DNA from: CAZPNX01 sp964518765
GTDB taxonomy: Bacteria > Edwardsbacteria > AC1 > EtOH8
Length of the DNA stretch: 64,000 nt
Reading direction: 5' to 3'
Assembly (NCBI GenBank): GCA_964518765.1
Contig: CAZFJC010000017.1
Span: 1-64,000, forward strand
Shown here: positions 17,256-25,854 of the stretch, one piece after another
Position numbering within the stretch: position 1 is the stretch's first letter
Layout of the letters: every line of letters begins with the position of its first letter
Notes under the pieces: generated by a model
Told to the model about the DNA's origin: nothing
Databases searched by the model: none
The model's input: the letters and a program-made list of their open reading frames with translations, nothing else
Translations under genes and position numbers: made by a program

Positions 17256-17690
17256 TCACACCTTGGCCAGGAGAATATCCGTCGGAGACCTCTTGATGAC
17301 CTCCTCAGCTACCCCTCCGAGCCCCCTATTCCGTTTAAGGCCGATGACCGCCAGCCGATAGCCGCCTCCCTCCAGTTCCCTCAATATGGCCTCGGCCGGA
17401 TCGCCGGTCACCATCTTAAAATTCGGCAGCTTTCCCTTACCCTCGAAGAAGCTTCTGACGAACATCAGCTCTGTCTTACCGGCGCCACCGAAAATGGAAT
17501 CGATCTGCTCCATCTCCTCGTGGAATAGCCTTTCGTAATAGCCGGTCAGGCCGCTGGTCGGTGGCTGGACGTTGAGGACCACCAGCTCGCACTTCAGGGC
17601 CTTGGCCATCTGCTGCCCAGCCTCCAGCACCGCCGGCCCGCCTTCTGGTTCGTCGAAGCAGACCAGAATCTTCCTGTCCTTGCGTCCCAT
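17256..17690 (-). CDS. Universal stress protein (UspA-like)
   Basis: 144 aa, a normal single-domain Usp length. It begins RKILVCFDEPEGGPAVLEAG, as Usp proteins do. It has the beta-strand LVVLNV near residue 40 and ends with YRLAVIGLKRNRGLGGVAEE then VIKRSPTDILLAKV, resembling the ATP-binding G-x2-G-x9-G(S/T) region in degenerate form. The role is probably stress or nucleotide sensing. It starts one base after the stop of the transporter gene, so it is probably co-transcribed and may regulate that permease, as Usp domains often do for transporters (inference). Confidence 0.75.
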   Translation of the reverse strand: MGRKDRKILVCFDEPEGGPAVLEAGQQMAKALKCELVVLNVQPPTSGLTGYYERLFHEEMEQIDSIFGGAGKTELMFVRSFFEGKGKLPNFKMVTGDPAEAILRELEGGGYRLAVIGLKRNRGLGGVAEEVIKRSPTDILLAKV

Positions 17691-17691
17691 C

Positions 17692-18996
17692 TCAGTAGAA
17701 TCTTATAGCGTTCTTGGCTATCAGCATCAGGGTGGAAATGATGAGGGCCACCACCGAACATGGCAGGGCCAGTTTGATCCACCTCAGCCAGCCGATGGTA
17801 ACTCCCTTTTTCTCCAGCGAGTGATAGGCTACGACATTGGCCGAGGCCCCGATGGGGGTGAAATTGCCGCCGATGTCGGTCCCCAGGGCCACTGCCCAGA
17901 CCATCATCGAAAGGGCTAGTGTCCCCGTGGCGGCCGCGATCTCCTTGATGACATAGGCCATGGTCAAGGCGAAGGGCACGTTGTCAACCACCCCCGAGGT
18001 CACCGCCGAACCCCAGACCAGGGCCGCCATCAGCCCGGTGGCATTGCCCTCGAAGGCCTTGGCCACACCCTCGGCCAGGAAGCGGATGACGCCGGTTTTC
18101 TCCAGGCCGCCCACCACCACGAAAAGCCCCATAAAGAATAGCAGAACTTCGTACTCCACCCGGTGGAGCACCCCCTCGGTCCGCCGTCCGCCCAGGATCA
18201 GCATGCCGAAGGCCGGCAGCATGGCGGCCAAGGGCACGGTCAGCGGTATGCCAGCGTGCTCCAGGAAGGGGTGGATAATCAGAAAAACGATGGCCAGGGC
18301 GAAGGCCACCAGTCCCCAATTCATCAGCTTCCGGTCGGTGATGGCACTGGCTGGCACCAGGCGTTCCAGCTCCTCCCGGTCAACCTTGCCGCCGCTCCGC
18401 ATCTCCCTGCGAAACTGGAAGTAGAAATAGGCCACCGAAGCGGCCCCGGCCATTAGGGCGATGGGACCGGTGTGGGTCACGAAATCGTTGAAGTTATAGC
18501 CCAGCATGGTTCCCAGGATGACGTTCGGCGGGTCGCCCACCAGGGTGGCCGAGCCGCCGGTGTTGGCCAGGCAGACCTCGGCCACCACCAGCGGCACCGG
18601 GTCCACCTTGAGAAGCCTGGACAGCTCCAAAGTCAGGCTGGCGAAGAAGAGCATCACCGTGATGGAGTCCATGAAGCATGCCAGCACCCCGGTGACCACG
18701 GGGAAGACCACCAGTATCCTTACCGGATCGTAGTTGAGTCGCCGGGCGGCCACCAGGGCCAGGTAGGTGAAGAACCCGGACTCGGAGAGCGCAGCCACAA
18801 TACAGAACATGCCGAAGAGCAGGCCGATGGTCTCCCAGTTTATGAAGCCGATGGCCTCCTTGAGGTCCATTACCCCCAAAAGCATGAGAAGCAGGCCGCC
18901 GGAGATGGCCACCATGGTCCTGGGGACCTTCTCCAGGCCGATGGCCACGTAGGTGGCGGCGAAGACGGCTATGGCAGGGATGATTTGATGGTTCAT
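17692..18996 (-). CDS. ArsB/NhaD-type ion transporter superfamily permease
   Basis: 434 aa from the ATG at 18996 (a GTG at 19005 would add three residues). There are 10-12 membrane segments. Signatures of the ion transporter (IT) superfamily are the GLLFGMFCIVAALSESGFF segment, and ANTGGSATLVGDPPNVILG, the conserved NxGGxxTxxGDPPN motif of ArsB/NhaD/P-protein proteins. A second related repeat is GTDIGGNFTPIGASANVVA. The substrate may be Na+/H+, arsenite or a carboxylate; no arsR, arsC or acr genes are nearby, so arsenite is not favoured. The uspA-like gene follows immediately. Confidence 0.85.
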   Translation of the reverse strand: MNHQIIPAIAVFAATYVAIGLEKVPRTMVAISGGLLLMLLGVMDLKEAIGFINWETIGLLFGMFCIVAALSESGFFTYLALVAARRLNYDPVRILVVFPVVTGVLACFMDSITVMLFFASLTLELSRLLKVDPVPLVVAEVCLANTGGSATLVGDPPNVILGTMLGYNFNDFVTHTGPIALMAGAASVAYFYFQFRREMRSGGKVDREELERLVPASAITDRKLMNWGLVAFALAIVFLIIHPFLEHAGIPLTVPLAAMLPAFGMLILGGRRTEGVLHRVEYEVLLFFMGLFVVVGGLEKTGVIRFLAEGVAKAFEGNATGLMAALVWGSAVTSGVVDNVPFALTMAYVIKEIAAATGTLALSMMVWAVALGTDIGGNFTPIGASANVVAYHSLEKKGVTIGWLRWIKLALPCSVVALIISTLMLIAKNAIRFY

Positions 18997-19060
18997 GATG
19001 ACCACAGCTTAATTATTGCAGAAACTAGCGGTGTTTTCAACCATTTTCTTGCCGGGGCTC

Positions 19061-19096
19061 AAAGAAACGGGGCCGGGCTTCTTCGATTCCCGGCCC
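19061..19096 (-). terminator. Hairpin terminator after the M6 protease gene
   Basis: GGGCCGGG (19070-19077) pairs with CCCGGCCC (19089-19096). On the reverse strand the stem is followed by GTTTCTTTG. It lies 14 bases past the protease stop codon. Confidence 0.6.
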
Positions 19097-19110
19097 TAGA
19101 GATGCCCTCT

Positions 19111-21789
19111 TCAGTGGAGTTTGATCAACCTGGCCGTGGCTCGGCCGCCACCTTCCGTCTCCAGCCTGGCGAAATAGATGCCGGAATGGGCAGCCTGATC
19201 GTCATCACCCTTTCCGTTCCAGACGAATGTATGGTGGCCGCCTGCCAGCGTACCTTGGTGAAGGCGGGCCACCCGCTGCCCCAGCCCATTGTAGATCGAC
19301 AGGCTGGCCCGGCACTCCTTTTCCAGATCGAAGCGGATCCATGTGTTGGCCCTGAAAGGCGTCGGCGCTGCCTGAAGCCTCAATCCCGGGCGGGCCGCCA
19401 ATGGGAGCTGCAGGTTGGATTCCACCCCGGTCGGCAGCACCCCCCCGAACCAGGTCAGTATCCGCTCCATCAACGTTACCCTCTGGAGGTAGCGCGAGGG
19501 TCCGCTCAAGGCCTCGAAGGGAAAGGCCAGGTAAACCAGTTTGTAACTACCTTCATATGAAATCCCCCCGGCACCGCCGATGGTCCGGTAGACGAAGCAC
19601 GAGTCGGCGCCGTTGATGGCACCCACCATGTCCATCGATTGATAATTGACAGCTCCGCCAGAATATCCCAGAGCTATGGTATCGGCGACGCTGATGCCTA
19701 TGGGATTTCCCGATACTCCCCTCAGCAGCCTCTGGTTGGCATTGTTGCTGACATATTGAGCTCGAAGGTAGTTGGCATAAAAGCCCGTCGACCCCAGCTG
19801 CTGGCCCAGCTGCTTGCCGGAGATGAAAAGCTTCCCTCCTCCGTCCAGGTAGGCCTTGAGGTTGGCGGTGTCGGTGGAGGCCAGTGCTGTCAGGCTGTCG
19901 TCGCCGGTGAACCAGATCACCACCGGGAAACTGTCCAGCTTGGCCAGCGAAGGGGAGCCCGATGACGACACCGTCCATTCCCGGTAGAGGGCGTTGGCCG
20001 TGTCCAGCGAGCCGCGGTAGTACCCCTCGTAGGCGGCCCCGTTGTCGTCATCCACCAGCAGGATGCGCGGGAAGCCCACCGGCACCATTAGAGTGTCGGC
20101 CTTGTCGTAGCTCTCCGGCGTAGCCGACTTGGTCGTGGTGAAGATGACCTTATGGGGGAAGGTGCCCGGCTTCACATAAAAGGCGAAGGAGTCGGCCGCA
20201 CAGCTGGCGGACGTACCGTTGTTGATGTTGGGAAAGGTCGCTGAGGATTTTGTGATGATGACGCTGGTGTCGGTGGTAGTCAGGGTGGCGGTGATCCCGG
20301 TGGCGTTGCTCCAGCCGGCGGCGTTGGCCAGGGTGGTTGTCAGTCCGACCGTCTCCCCCTCCTCGGGGATGCCGTTGTTGTTGCCGCCGGCGTCGTTGAC
20401 ATGGAAGGCGGCGGTGGTCAGCTGGCTGCCGCCGACGAACAGGTCCAGCAGCATGGTGTCGGAAGATCCGGTGCGGATGTTGTATGCCGCTACCATCGTC
20501 AGGTAGGGGGTGTCGTAATTCCGGCTGTCGGCGTCGCTGAAGGGATCGAAGGCCGTCTTTCCTAGGTATCCCGGCCAGAAATCGTTGGCCTCGCTGCCGC
20601 TGCCGCCCTGAACGTCCAGGTGGTCCTTGTTGGCGGTATCGGCGTTGGCCGACTCCAGGTCGACCAGTCGTCGGTTATCGTTGGTATTGCTCGACTGGGA
20701 GTCGTCGACATGATATATCAACAGGCCTTCGTTGGGCATCAGGGCGTCGAAACCTTGCTTGCGGCGGTTCTCCACCAGAAAGTACTGGGACCCCGGAGAG
20801 CCGTTCTTCCATATCTTATAGACCGCGCGGCTGGTCTCCACCGGAGGCAGCTTCCTGTCGGCCACGTTGGCCGACACGTTCTCCGGGATCAACCACCCCA
20901 GCTCGGCCTTGGACCAGGGGCACATATGCACCGGCCGCGACGGGCTCTGGCTGTTGGCCCCCCACGATCCGCCGGACATCAGGCAATAGTTGCCCAGGCC
21001 ATCCGAGCTGTAGTCGGTGTCGTAAAGGTCCGGCAGTCCGATGATGTGCCCGAACTCGTGGGCGAAGACGCCGATGGTGATGATCTTGTTGTAGATGTTG
21101 CTGTAGGTGGTCGAGTTGTGCATTTCCGGCTCGATGGAGTAGTCCCGACATATCTTGCCCTCTCCAGTGGTGTAGTTGCCCACCCCGGCGTAGTCCAGCC
21201 GCCAGCGGTGCGAGTGGATGTCATAGTCGTTGCCCGTCTCCTCCCTCCCCGGGCCCTGGTGGATTACGAACAGGCCGTCCACATAGCCGTTGCCGTCCCG
21301 GTCGTAAAGGGAGAAGTCGATGGCCGCATCGGCCTTCTGGCAGGCCTCCTTGACCAAGGCCGCCGCCCGGGAAGAGCCGTTGGCGTACCCGTAGTAATTG
21401 TGACCGTTGTTGGCCCGGTACCATATCGCAGTCACCTCGCCGATAACGGTGAAATCGCCGTAGGAGATCTCCTGGTAGTACTCCTTCATGGTCTGGGTGG
21501 GCCAGGGGCCGTCGAACAGCATCTGCTGGTAGCGCCAGCCGGGATGGTTGACGGTGTCGGCGAAGGCATCGGTGAAATCGATAAGTATTACAATGGCCCG
21601 CACCGTGTCGCCCGGCGCCAGCTTGCCTACATCGCCGGGTTCGTCCATTCCCGGTTCTTTCTTATGGTCGAGGAAACGTCCCAGCTCCTGGCTGTATCCC
21701 TCATGGTCCACCAGTCCGGGACGGAACGGCATGGCATAGGTTATGGCTGTCAGTGCGGCCAGGGCAACGATAAGAAACGACCTTTTCAT
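19111..21789 (-). CDS. Secreted M6-family (immune inhibitor A-like) metalloprotease with FlgD-like tail
   Basis: 892 aa. The signal peptide is MKRSFLIVALAALTAITYA. The protease core (about 60-450) contains the zinc motif VFAHEFGHIIGLPDLYDTD (HExxH plus downstream Asp/Tyr) and the family's SYGDFTVIGEV segment. A DRDGNGYVDG calcium-binding loop is also present. Residues ~470-580 form an Ig/CARDB-like domain, and ~590-790 a flavodoxin-like or GATase-like segment (RILLVDDDNG, then FISGKQLGQQL). The last ~90 residues (QAAPTPFRANTWIRFDL, then GIYFARL) are a FlgD-like sorting or anchoring tail. It is probably an extracellular protease. The start is supported by GGGAGG 4-9 bases upstream, 33 bases after the rhomboid stop. 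Confidence 0.88.
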   Translation of the reverse strand: MKRSFLIVALAALTAITYAMPFRPGLVDHEGYSQELGRFLDHKKEPGMDEPGDVGKLAPGDTVRAIVILIDFTDAFADTVNHPGWRYQQMLFDGPWPTQTMKEYYQEISYGDFTVIGEVTAIWYRANNGHNYYGYANGSSRAAALVKEACQKADAAIDFSLYDRDGNGYVDGLFVIHQGPGREETGNDYDIHSHRWRLDYAGVGNYTTGEGKICRDYSIEPEMHNSTTYSNIYNKIITIGVFAHEFGHIIGLPDLYDTDYSSDGLGNYCLMSGGSWGANSQSPSRPVHMCPWSKAELGWLIPENVSANVADRKLPPVETSRAVYKIWKNGSPGSQYFLVENRRKQGFDALMPNEGLLIYHVDDSQSSNTNDNRRLVDLESANADTANKDHLDVQGGSGSEANDFWPGYLGKTAFDPFSDADSRNYDTPYLTMVAAYNIRTGSSDTMLLDLFVGGSQLTTAAFHVNDAGGNNNGIPEEGETVGLTTTLANAAGWSNATGITATLTTTDTSVIITKSSATFPNINNGTSASCAADSFAFYVKPGTFPHKVIFTTTKSATPESYDKADTLMVPVGFPRILLVDDDNGAAYEGYYRGSLDTANALYREWTVSSSGSPSLAKLDSFPVVIWFTGDDSLTALASTDTANLKAYLDGGGKLFISGKQLGQQLGSTGFYANYLRAQYVSNNANQRLLRGVSGNPIGISVADTIALGYSGGAVNYQSMDMVGAINGADSCFVYRTIGGAGGISYEGSYKLVYLAFPFEALSGPSRYLQRVTLMERILTWFGGVLPTGVESNLQLPLAARPGLRLQAAPTPFRANTWIRFDLEKECRASLSIYNGLGQRVARLHQGTLAGGHHTFVWNGKGDDDQAAHSGIYFARLETEGGGRATARLIKLH

Positions 21790-21822
21790 GATGCCTCCCT
21801 TATTTTTTGTTCAACTTGTTCT

Positions 21823-22506
21823 TTATATGATATGCCAGCTTCCTGTTTTTTTCAACCTCCCGGCGCTGAACAACCTCACTAAAGCCATACCGGCCATAAA
21901 ACCTCCGACGTGGGCAAACCAGGCCACCCCGCCTCCGGCGACCTTGGCCAGGGGCAGGCTGGCTAGTCCGGAGAATACCTGGATGACGATCCAGAAACCC
22001 AGCACTAACAGTGCCGGGATCCTTATCACCTGCAGGAAGAAGCCCAGCGGCACCAGCGTCAGTACCCCGGCTCGGGGATAGAGGACCAGGTAGGCGCCCA
22101 ACACCCCAGCGATGGCCCCCGAGGCCCCCACCGTCGGCACGGACGAGGAGGCATTGGTGAGCACGTGGGCCCAGGCGGCTCCGCTGCCGCATATAAGATA
22201 GAAGACCAGGTAGGGGAGGTGGCCCATGGCGTCCTCGACATTGTCTCCGAAGATGTAGAGGTATAGCATGTTGCCGATGATGTGTGTCCATCCCCCGTGT
22301 AGGAACATGGAGCTTAGGATGGTCACCCAATCGGAAGGGCCGGATTCCAACAGCCTCCGGGGGACGATGCCCCAGGAGTAAATGAAGGCTCCGGCCTCTC
22401 CGCCCAGCGCCAGCTCTAGGGCGAAGGCCAGGCAGTTGGCAACGATGAGCGCCGCATTGACGAAGGGGAACCTCGACGATGGTATGTCGTCCTTGAGAGG
22501 GATCAT
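21823..22506 (-). CDS. Rhomboid-family intramembrane serine protease
   Basis: 227 aa with six or seven membrane segments. The catalytic Ser lies in GASGAIAGVLGAY and the catalytic His in AHVGGFMAGM. The LHGGWTHIIGNMLYLYIFGD segment (conserved HxxxN) is also typical. It begins IPLKDDIPSSRFPFVNAALI, as in the widespread bacterial subgroup. It cleaves membrane-embedded substrates, which are unknown here. A TATAAT lies only three bases upstream of the ATG on the reverse strand, with no Shine-Dalgarno and no good -35. Confidence 0.9.
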   Translation of the reverse strand: MIPLKDDIPSSRFPFVNAALIVANCLAFALELALGGEAGAFIYSWGIVPRRLLESGPSDWVTILSSMFLHGGWTHIIGNMLYLYIFGDNVEDAMGHLPYLVFYLICGSGAAWAHVLTNASSSVPTVGASGAIAGVLGAYLVLYPRAGVLTLVPLGFFLQVIRIPALLVLGFWIVIQVFSGLASLPLAKVAGGGVAWFAHVGGFMAGMALVRLFSAGRLKKTGSWHII

Positions 22507-22588
22507 CTAATTATACGCCCCTTGAGGGATGGTGGACCGCGCCCCCTTTCCCTGGATATCTATATTTATATAGTATTTATCCCCGTTC

Positions 22589-24658
22589 TCACTTCAATCC
22601 CCACCGCCTTCTCCAGAACCATTCCGCCATCACTAAAAACAGGCCGGCCAAGGCCAGGGCCAGGGGCCCCCTCGCCCCGGGCCTCCTTTTGCCGGCAGGC
22701 GGCTTGAGATCCCTAATCCCAGAGGCCGCCATCTCACGCCGATGTCTGTCCCAGTAGGCCCCGCCCGACAGCTCGGCCATCCTTTTCAACAGGGCTGACT
22801 GCTGGAGGTGCCCCCCCCATTCACCGAAGCTGGGCTCGACCCATAACTTCCCTTGTGATCGATCGATGGTTCTCCCTCCGACGCTCAGGTCCGACGTCCA
22901 AGAATAACTGCCTGGCTCCAGGCCGGGGAAAACGGCCTGGAACTCCCCCGGCTTCCATGGTGTCATCCGTCGGCTGATCGGCCGCCCCGAACCTAGGCTG
23001 AGGGTGACGGTCCAGATCTGGGCGTTTTCAGCGGCGCCGGAGGAAGGCTGGTATCTTCCCCTGATCCTGACCTCCTCTCCGGTATAATAGATATGGCGTT
23101 CCGGGCCGACCTCGACCGCCTGAGCCTGCACCCCGGCCAGCCACCGCATTAGGCCCCTGGTCAGCCGGCCGTAGAGGGCTGTATCCGCCTGTTGCCCGCC
23201 TCCAGCCAACGCCCCTATTTTCCACGACCAGAGATCCTCGACCGCCAACTGGGCTGTCCTCGACCGGCCCTGATACCACCAGGCCAGAACCGGGTGCTTC
23301 TTCCCTCCCTCGCCGGCTGTCGCCATGACCGAGGCCTTCTGGGAGGCAGCCTCTGTCTGGCGAAACGACCACAGGGGAGGCATTTTACTGATGGCCGAGG
23401 AGGTGTATGCGCCCCCCCTGGCATCCGGAATGATTCTGTCCAGCTGTCCGTCGACCGTTGCCAAACGAGACTGGACCCTCTCCCCCCTTTGCTGCAGCCG
23501 AAGCGGCAAAAGGCCATATATCTCCCTGGAGCGGAAGGAGTCGTCCCACCAAGGGCCCCAGAAAAGCAGCGGGAGTCCCCTTTTCCGCGACGCCTCCATC
23601 GCCATCTTCTCCAAGTCTTCGTCCAGGTCCTGAGGCCTCATGTTCATTAGTATCAGCAGGTCGGCCTCGGCTATGGCTTCCCGGTCAATCGGCCCCGGGG
23701 AGGAGTCCGTCTCCAGATTCTCCCATCCCCCCTGCCGCCTGACGAACGAGCGAAGCTCTACATCCGGATCCGTTGCCACCGACTGTCTAAAGAACCGCAG
23801 GTTCCAATCGGGCGAGCCGCAGAGGCAGATGGCCCGTATCCTATCCCTGTCAGCCCTGTAGGTCACCGTCCGCCTGTCTACAGTATCCCCCTCGGCCGCC
23901 AGGTAAAGGCTCACCCGATGAACCCCAGGCGCCTCCGGCTTCCTGACGATAGTTTCAGCCCGCTCCTGCCCCGGCCCCAGCCTAAAGCGAACCGCCGGGC
24001 CGCCGCCCTCGGCCCATAGTGTAGCCGCCCTTTCGCCGGCCTTGGCCCTGACCCTCACCTCCAGCGGCTTCCCCACCCCGGTGCGCTCCGGGACCCAGGC
24101 GTCCAGAATGGCCGGCATTCGGCCCGGGTCGTCGGGTCCGTAGCCAAAGGCGAACACCGGAAAGCCGGCCGCGGCCGCGACCGCCGCCGGGTCGCCGCCG
24201 GCATTATTGTTCCCGTCGCCCAGCATCACCACCGCATCGGGACGCATCGTCCGGGCCTCCGCCAGCCAGGCGGCCATGTCGGTCGCCGGCGACGGATCGG
24301 CCTTCTCCGGCGGTGCCAGTTTCTTGAAGGCCCCCGAGATCACCCTGACCTCCAGGTCCCGTCGCTCCGATAAGCTCCGGGCGTCGGCCATCGCCCTCTG
24401 ATATCTGGTGCTGTCCAGCCCGTCCCGGCGGGCCATGCTCTGGGAGCCGTCGACTATGGCCAGGACCACTGGCCTTTCGACGTTGTCGACGGCCTCCCAG
24501 GGGTCCAGCTCCCAGATGGCGGCCGCCAGCAGGCACAGCCCTGCCAGTCGGAGCGCGGCCAGGGCCAGCCAGCGCCCCCTGGTTAGCAAACGCCTTTCCC
24601 TGAAAAGGCTCCAGAGGGACATAAGCGCTGCCAGGAGGATAAGGAGCCAAAGGTACAT
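22589..24658 (-). CDS. Membrane protein with von Willebrand A domain (BatA/glutamine-amidotransferase-like)
   Basis: 689 aa. Two N-terminal membrane helices (about 1-15 and 32-50) are followed by a VWA domain with the MIDAS motif VDGSQS near residue 73 and AVVMLGDGNNNAGG near residue 145. Residues ~265-480 resemble the GATase1-like domain of large membrane VWA proteins (LILMNMRPQDLDEDL). A beta-rich domain (about 530-620) and one C-terminal helix (LALALAGLFLVMAEWFW) complete it. Family members often sit beside MoxR/Bat genes; none is seen here, so the function is unknown. The promoter is six bases from the ATG, so the mRNA should be leaderless. Confidence 0.75.
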   Translation of the reverse strand: MYLWLLILLAALMSLWSLFRERRLLTRGRWLALAALRLAGLCLLAAAIWELDPWEAVDNVERPVVLAIVDGSQSMARRDGLDSTRYQRAMADARSLSERRDLEVRVISGAFKKLAPPEKADPSPATDMAAWLAEARTMRPDAVVMLGDGNNNAGGDPAAVAAAAGFPVFAFGYGPDDPGRMPAILDAWVPERTGVGKPLEVRVRAKAGERAATLWAEGGGPAVRFRLGPGQERAETIVRKPEAPGVHRVSLYLAAEGDTVDRRTVTYRADRDRIRAICLCGSPDWNLRFFRQSVATDPDVELRSFVRRQGGWENLETDSSPGPIDREAIAEADLLILMNMRPQDLDEDLEKMAMEASRKRGLPLLFWGPWWDDSFRSREIYGLLPLRLQQRGERVQSRLATVDGQLDRIIPDARGGAYTSSAISKMPPLWSFRQTEAASQKASVMATAGEGGKKHPVLAWWYQGRSRTAQLAVEDLWSWKIGALAGGGQQADTALYGRLTRGLMRWLAGVQAQAVEVGPERHIYYTGEEVRIRGRYQPSSGAAENAQIWTVTLSLGSGRPISRRMTPWKPGEFQAVFPGLEPGSYSWTSDLSVGGRTIDRSQGKLWVEPSFGEWGGHLQQSALLKRMAELSGGAYWDRHRREMAASGIRDLKPPAGKRRPGARGPLALALAGLFLVMAEWFWRRRWGLK

Positions 24659-24664
24659 GCAAAG

Positions 24665-24693
24665 ATTATAACTGGCCTGGGATTGTAAATCAA
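24665..24693 (-). promoter_or_regulatory. Promoter giving a leaderless mRNA for the VWA gene
   Basis: On the reverse strand: TTGATT (24693 to 24688), a 17-base spacer, perfect TATAAT (24670 to 24665), then six bases (CTTTGC) and the ATG at 24658. Transcription should start at or within a base or two of the start codon, and there is no room for a Shine-Dalgarno. Confidence 0.75.
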
Positions 24694-24704
24694 TCCCTAT
24701 AGGA

Positions 24705-24734
24705 CAAGGCCTCCCTCAGCCCGGGGAGGCCTTG
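24705..24734 (-). terminator. Strong hairpin after the 126-aa membrane protein gene
   Basis: An 11-bp perfect stem, CAAGGCCTCCC (24705-24715) with GGGAGGCCTTG (24724-24734), and an 8-base loop. The U-tract is poor in both directions (TCCTATAG on the reverse strand), so termination efficiency is uncertain. Confidence 0.55.
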
Positions 24735-24757
24735 CGCCGCGGCCGAAGTTGCCGCAC

Positions 24758-25138
24758 TCAATTGCCCCAGGCCATGAGGCCGATTATCACCAGGTTGATC
24801 ACCGGCACCAGCAGCAGCAGGCTCCACCAGCCCGGCTTGCCCAGCCTCTCAGCTATCCTCCACCAGATGTAGATCATGGCGATGCCCGACAGGATGGGGC
24901 CCAGCACCGGGATGATGGCCAGCAGTATGGAAAGGATCCACCACCAGGGCAGGCCGGCGATCTGAGTCATCAGGTAGACATTGGCGATAGGGACGAACGC
25001 CAACCAGCCGTTGGGGGTGTTGCTCCGCCTGGCCATGGCCATCAGGGCGAAGGCTGCGTAGAGGTAGGCCGCCAGGCCGATCACTAGGGAGACCCCCGAG
25101 CCCAGCAGGGCGGCCAGAGGATGCCCGTAGCTTTCCAT
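24758..25138 (-). CDS. Small membrane protein, DUF5684-like
   Basis: 126 aa with four hydrophobic segments. It has the pattern LMAMARRSNTPNGWLAFVPI, then NVYLMTQIAGLPWWW, then IYIWWRIAERLGKPGWWSL. This matches a widespread family of small membrane proteins (DUF5684-type) with no known role. A strong AAAAGGAGG ribosome binding site precedes the ATG. The PAS gene lies 33 bases upstream on the same strand. Confidence 0.7.
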   Translation of the reverse strand: MESYGHPLAALLGSGVSLVIGLAAYLYAAFALMAMARRSNTPNGWLAFVPIANVYLMTQIAGLPWWWILSILLAIIPVLGPILSGIAMIYIWWRIAERLGKPGWWSLLLLVPVINLVIIGLMAWGN

Positions 25139-25171
25139 TTAACGCCTCCTTTTCTTCTTGAAAGTTTTAAC

Positions 25172-25519
25172 TCAATCTCTCACCAAGTGGGGCAGTTCGG
25201 GCGGCAACTCCAGGGAGAGCTCCACCATGCCGCATCGCTGGCCGTCCCTGAACCAGGGAGCCTGGTATATCAGCTTTTTGACGCCGCCCTTCTCGATGGT
25301 GTAAACATTGATGCCCCCGCTGTCGAGAAGCCCTTTCAGCTTGGCCCGGGCCGGCTCCGGGTGGCAGTCCATCAGGCTTTTGCCCACCAGCTCCCGACCG
25401 CCCCATTTGGCGAATGTCCTTCCCGCCTTTCGGTTCATATAAAGAACGGTCCCCTCCAGGTCGCAGACGGTCACCGCACCGGGAAACTCGGCGGCCCAGT
25501 CTATCATTGAATTCTCCAT
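25172..25519 (-). CDS. Stand-alone PAS-domain protein
   Basis: 115 aa, essentially a single PAS domain. AVTVCDLEGTVLYMNRKAG is the first strand-helix unit, followed by FAKWGGRELVGKSLMDCHPE and a final sheet KKLIYQAPWFRDGQ then CGMVELSLELP. No output domain is attached, so it would act through a partner or as a ligand/redox sensor. The neighbours are small membrane proteins. The start may be the ATG at 25519 or the Met at codon 5; neither has a strong Shine-Dalgarno. Confidence 0.75.
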   Translation of the reverse strand: MENSMIDWAAEFPGAVTVCDLEGTVLYMNRKAGRTFAKWGGRELVGKSLMDCHPEPARAKLKGLLDSGGINVYTIEKGGVKKLIYQAPWFRDGQRCGMVELSLELPPELPHLVRD

Positions 25520-25562
25520 TGCATTGTTCCGGGTACAGCCCTTTCGCGTTTTTGCGGGCAGG

Positions 25563-25778
25563 TTAAAACAGCCCCCTGACCATCAGCAGCAGCCCCACCG
25601 CCGCCAGCGGCAGGCCGGCCGGCAGCCCCAGGACGGTGAAGCAAAGGACGATCCCGGCTATCAGCAGGGCCAGCCCCACGGACAGGGCCACCAGCCGGCC
25701 GGTGAGTTTGAGGACCGCCTCCAGCAGCTTCCACAGGGCCCAGAATGGCCAGAAGATGAAAGGCACGTTTTGCGGCAT
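25563..25778 (-). CDS. Small two-helix membrane protein
   Basis: 71 aa. It begins MPQNVPFIFWPFWALWKLLE, then TGRLVALSVGLALLIAGIVL, and ends LPLAAVGLLLMVRGLF. Two or three hydrophobic helices carry conserved-looking Trp/Pro at the start and RGLF at the end. Similar short proteins occur in many bacteria without assigned function. It is included because codon use and hydrophobic patterning look genuine and it fits the minus-strand run. Confidence 0.6.
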   Translation of the reverse strand: MPQNVPFIFWPFWALWKLLEAVLKLTGRLVALSVGLALLIAGIVLCFTVLGLPAGLPLAAVGLLLMVRGLF

Positions 25779-25854
25779 GTCTGTTATCGTCAGTTCCCGC
25801 TTAAGGCGGGGCCATCGACGGCGACGCCCCGGGACGGACTTGGCGTGCGCTCCA

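Noticed and set aside
17256..18996. Arsenic resistance operon
   Set aside because: The permease has ArsB/NhaD-type motifs, but no arsR, arsC or arsA is present and the partner is a Usp protein.
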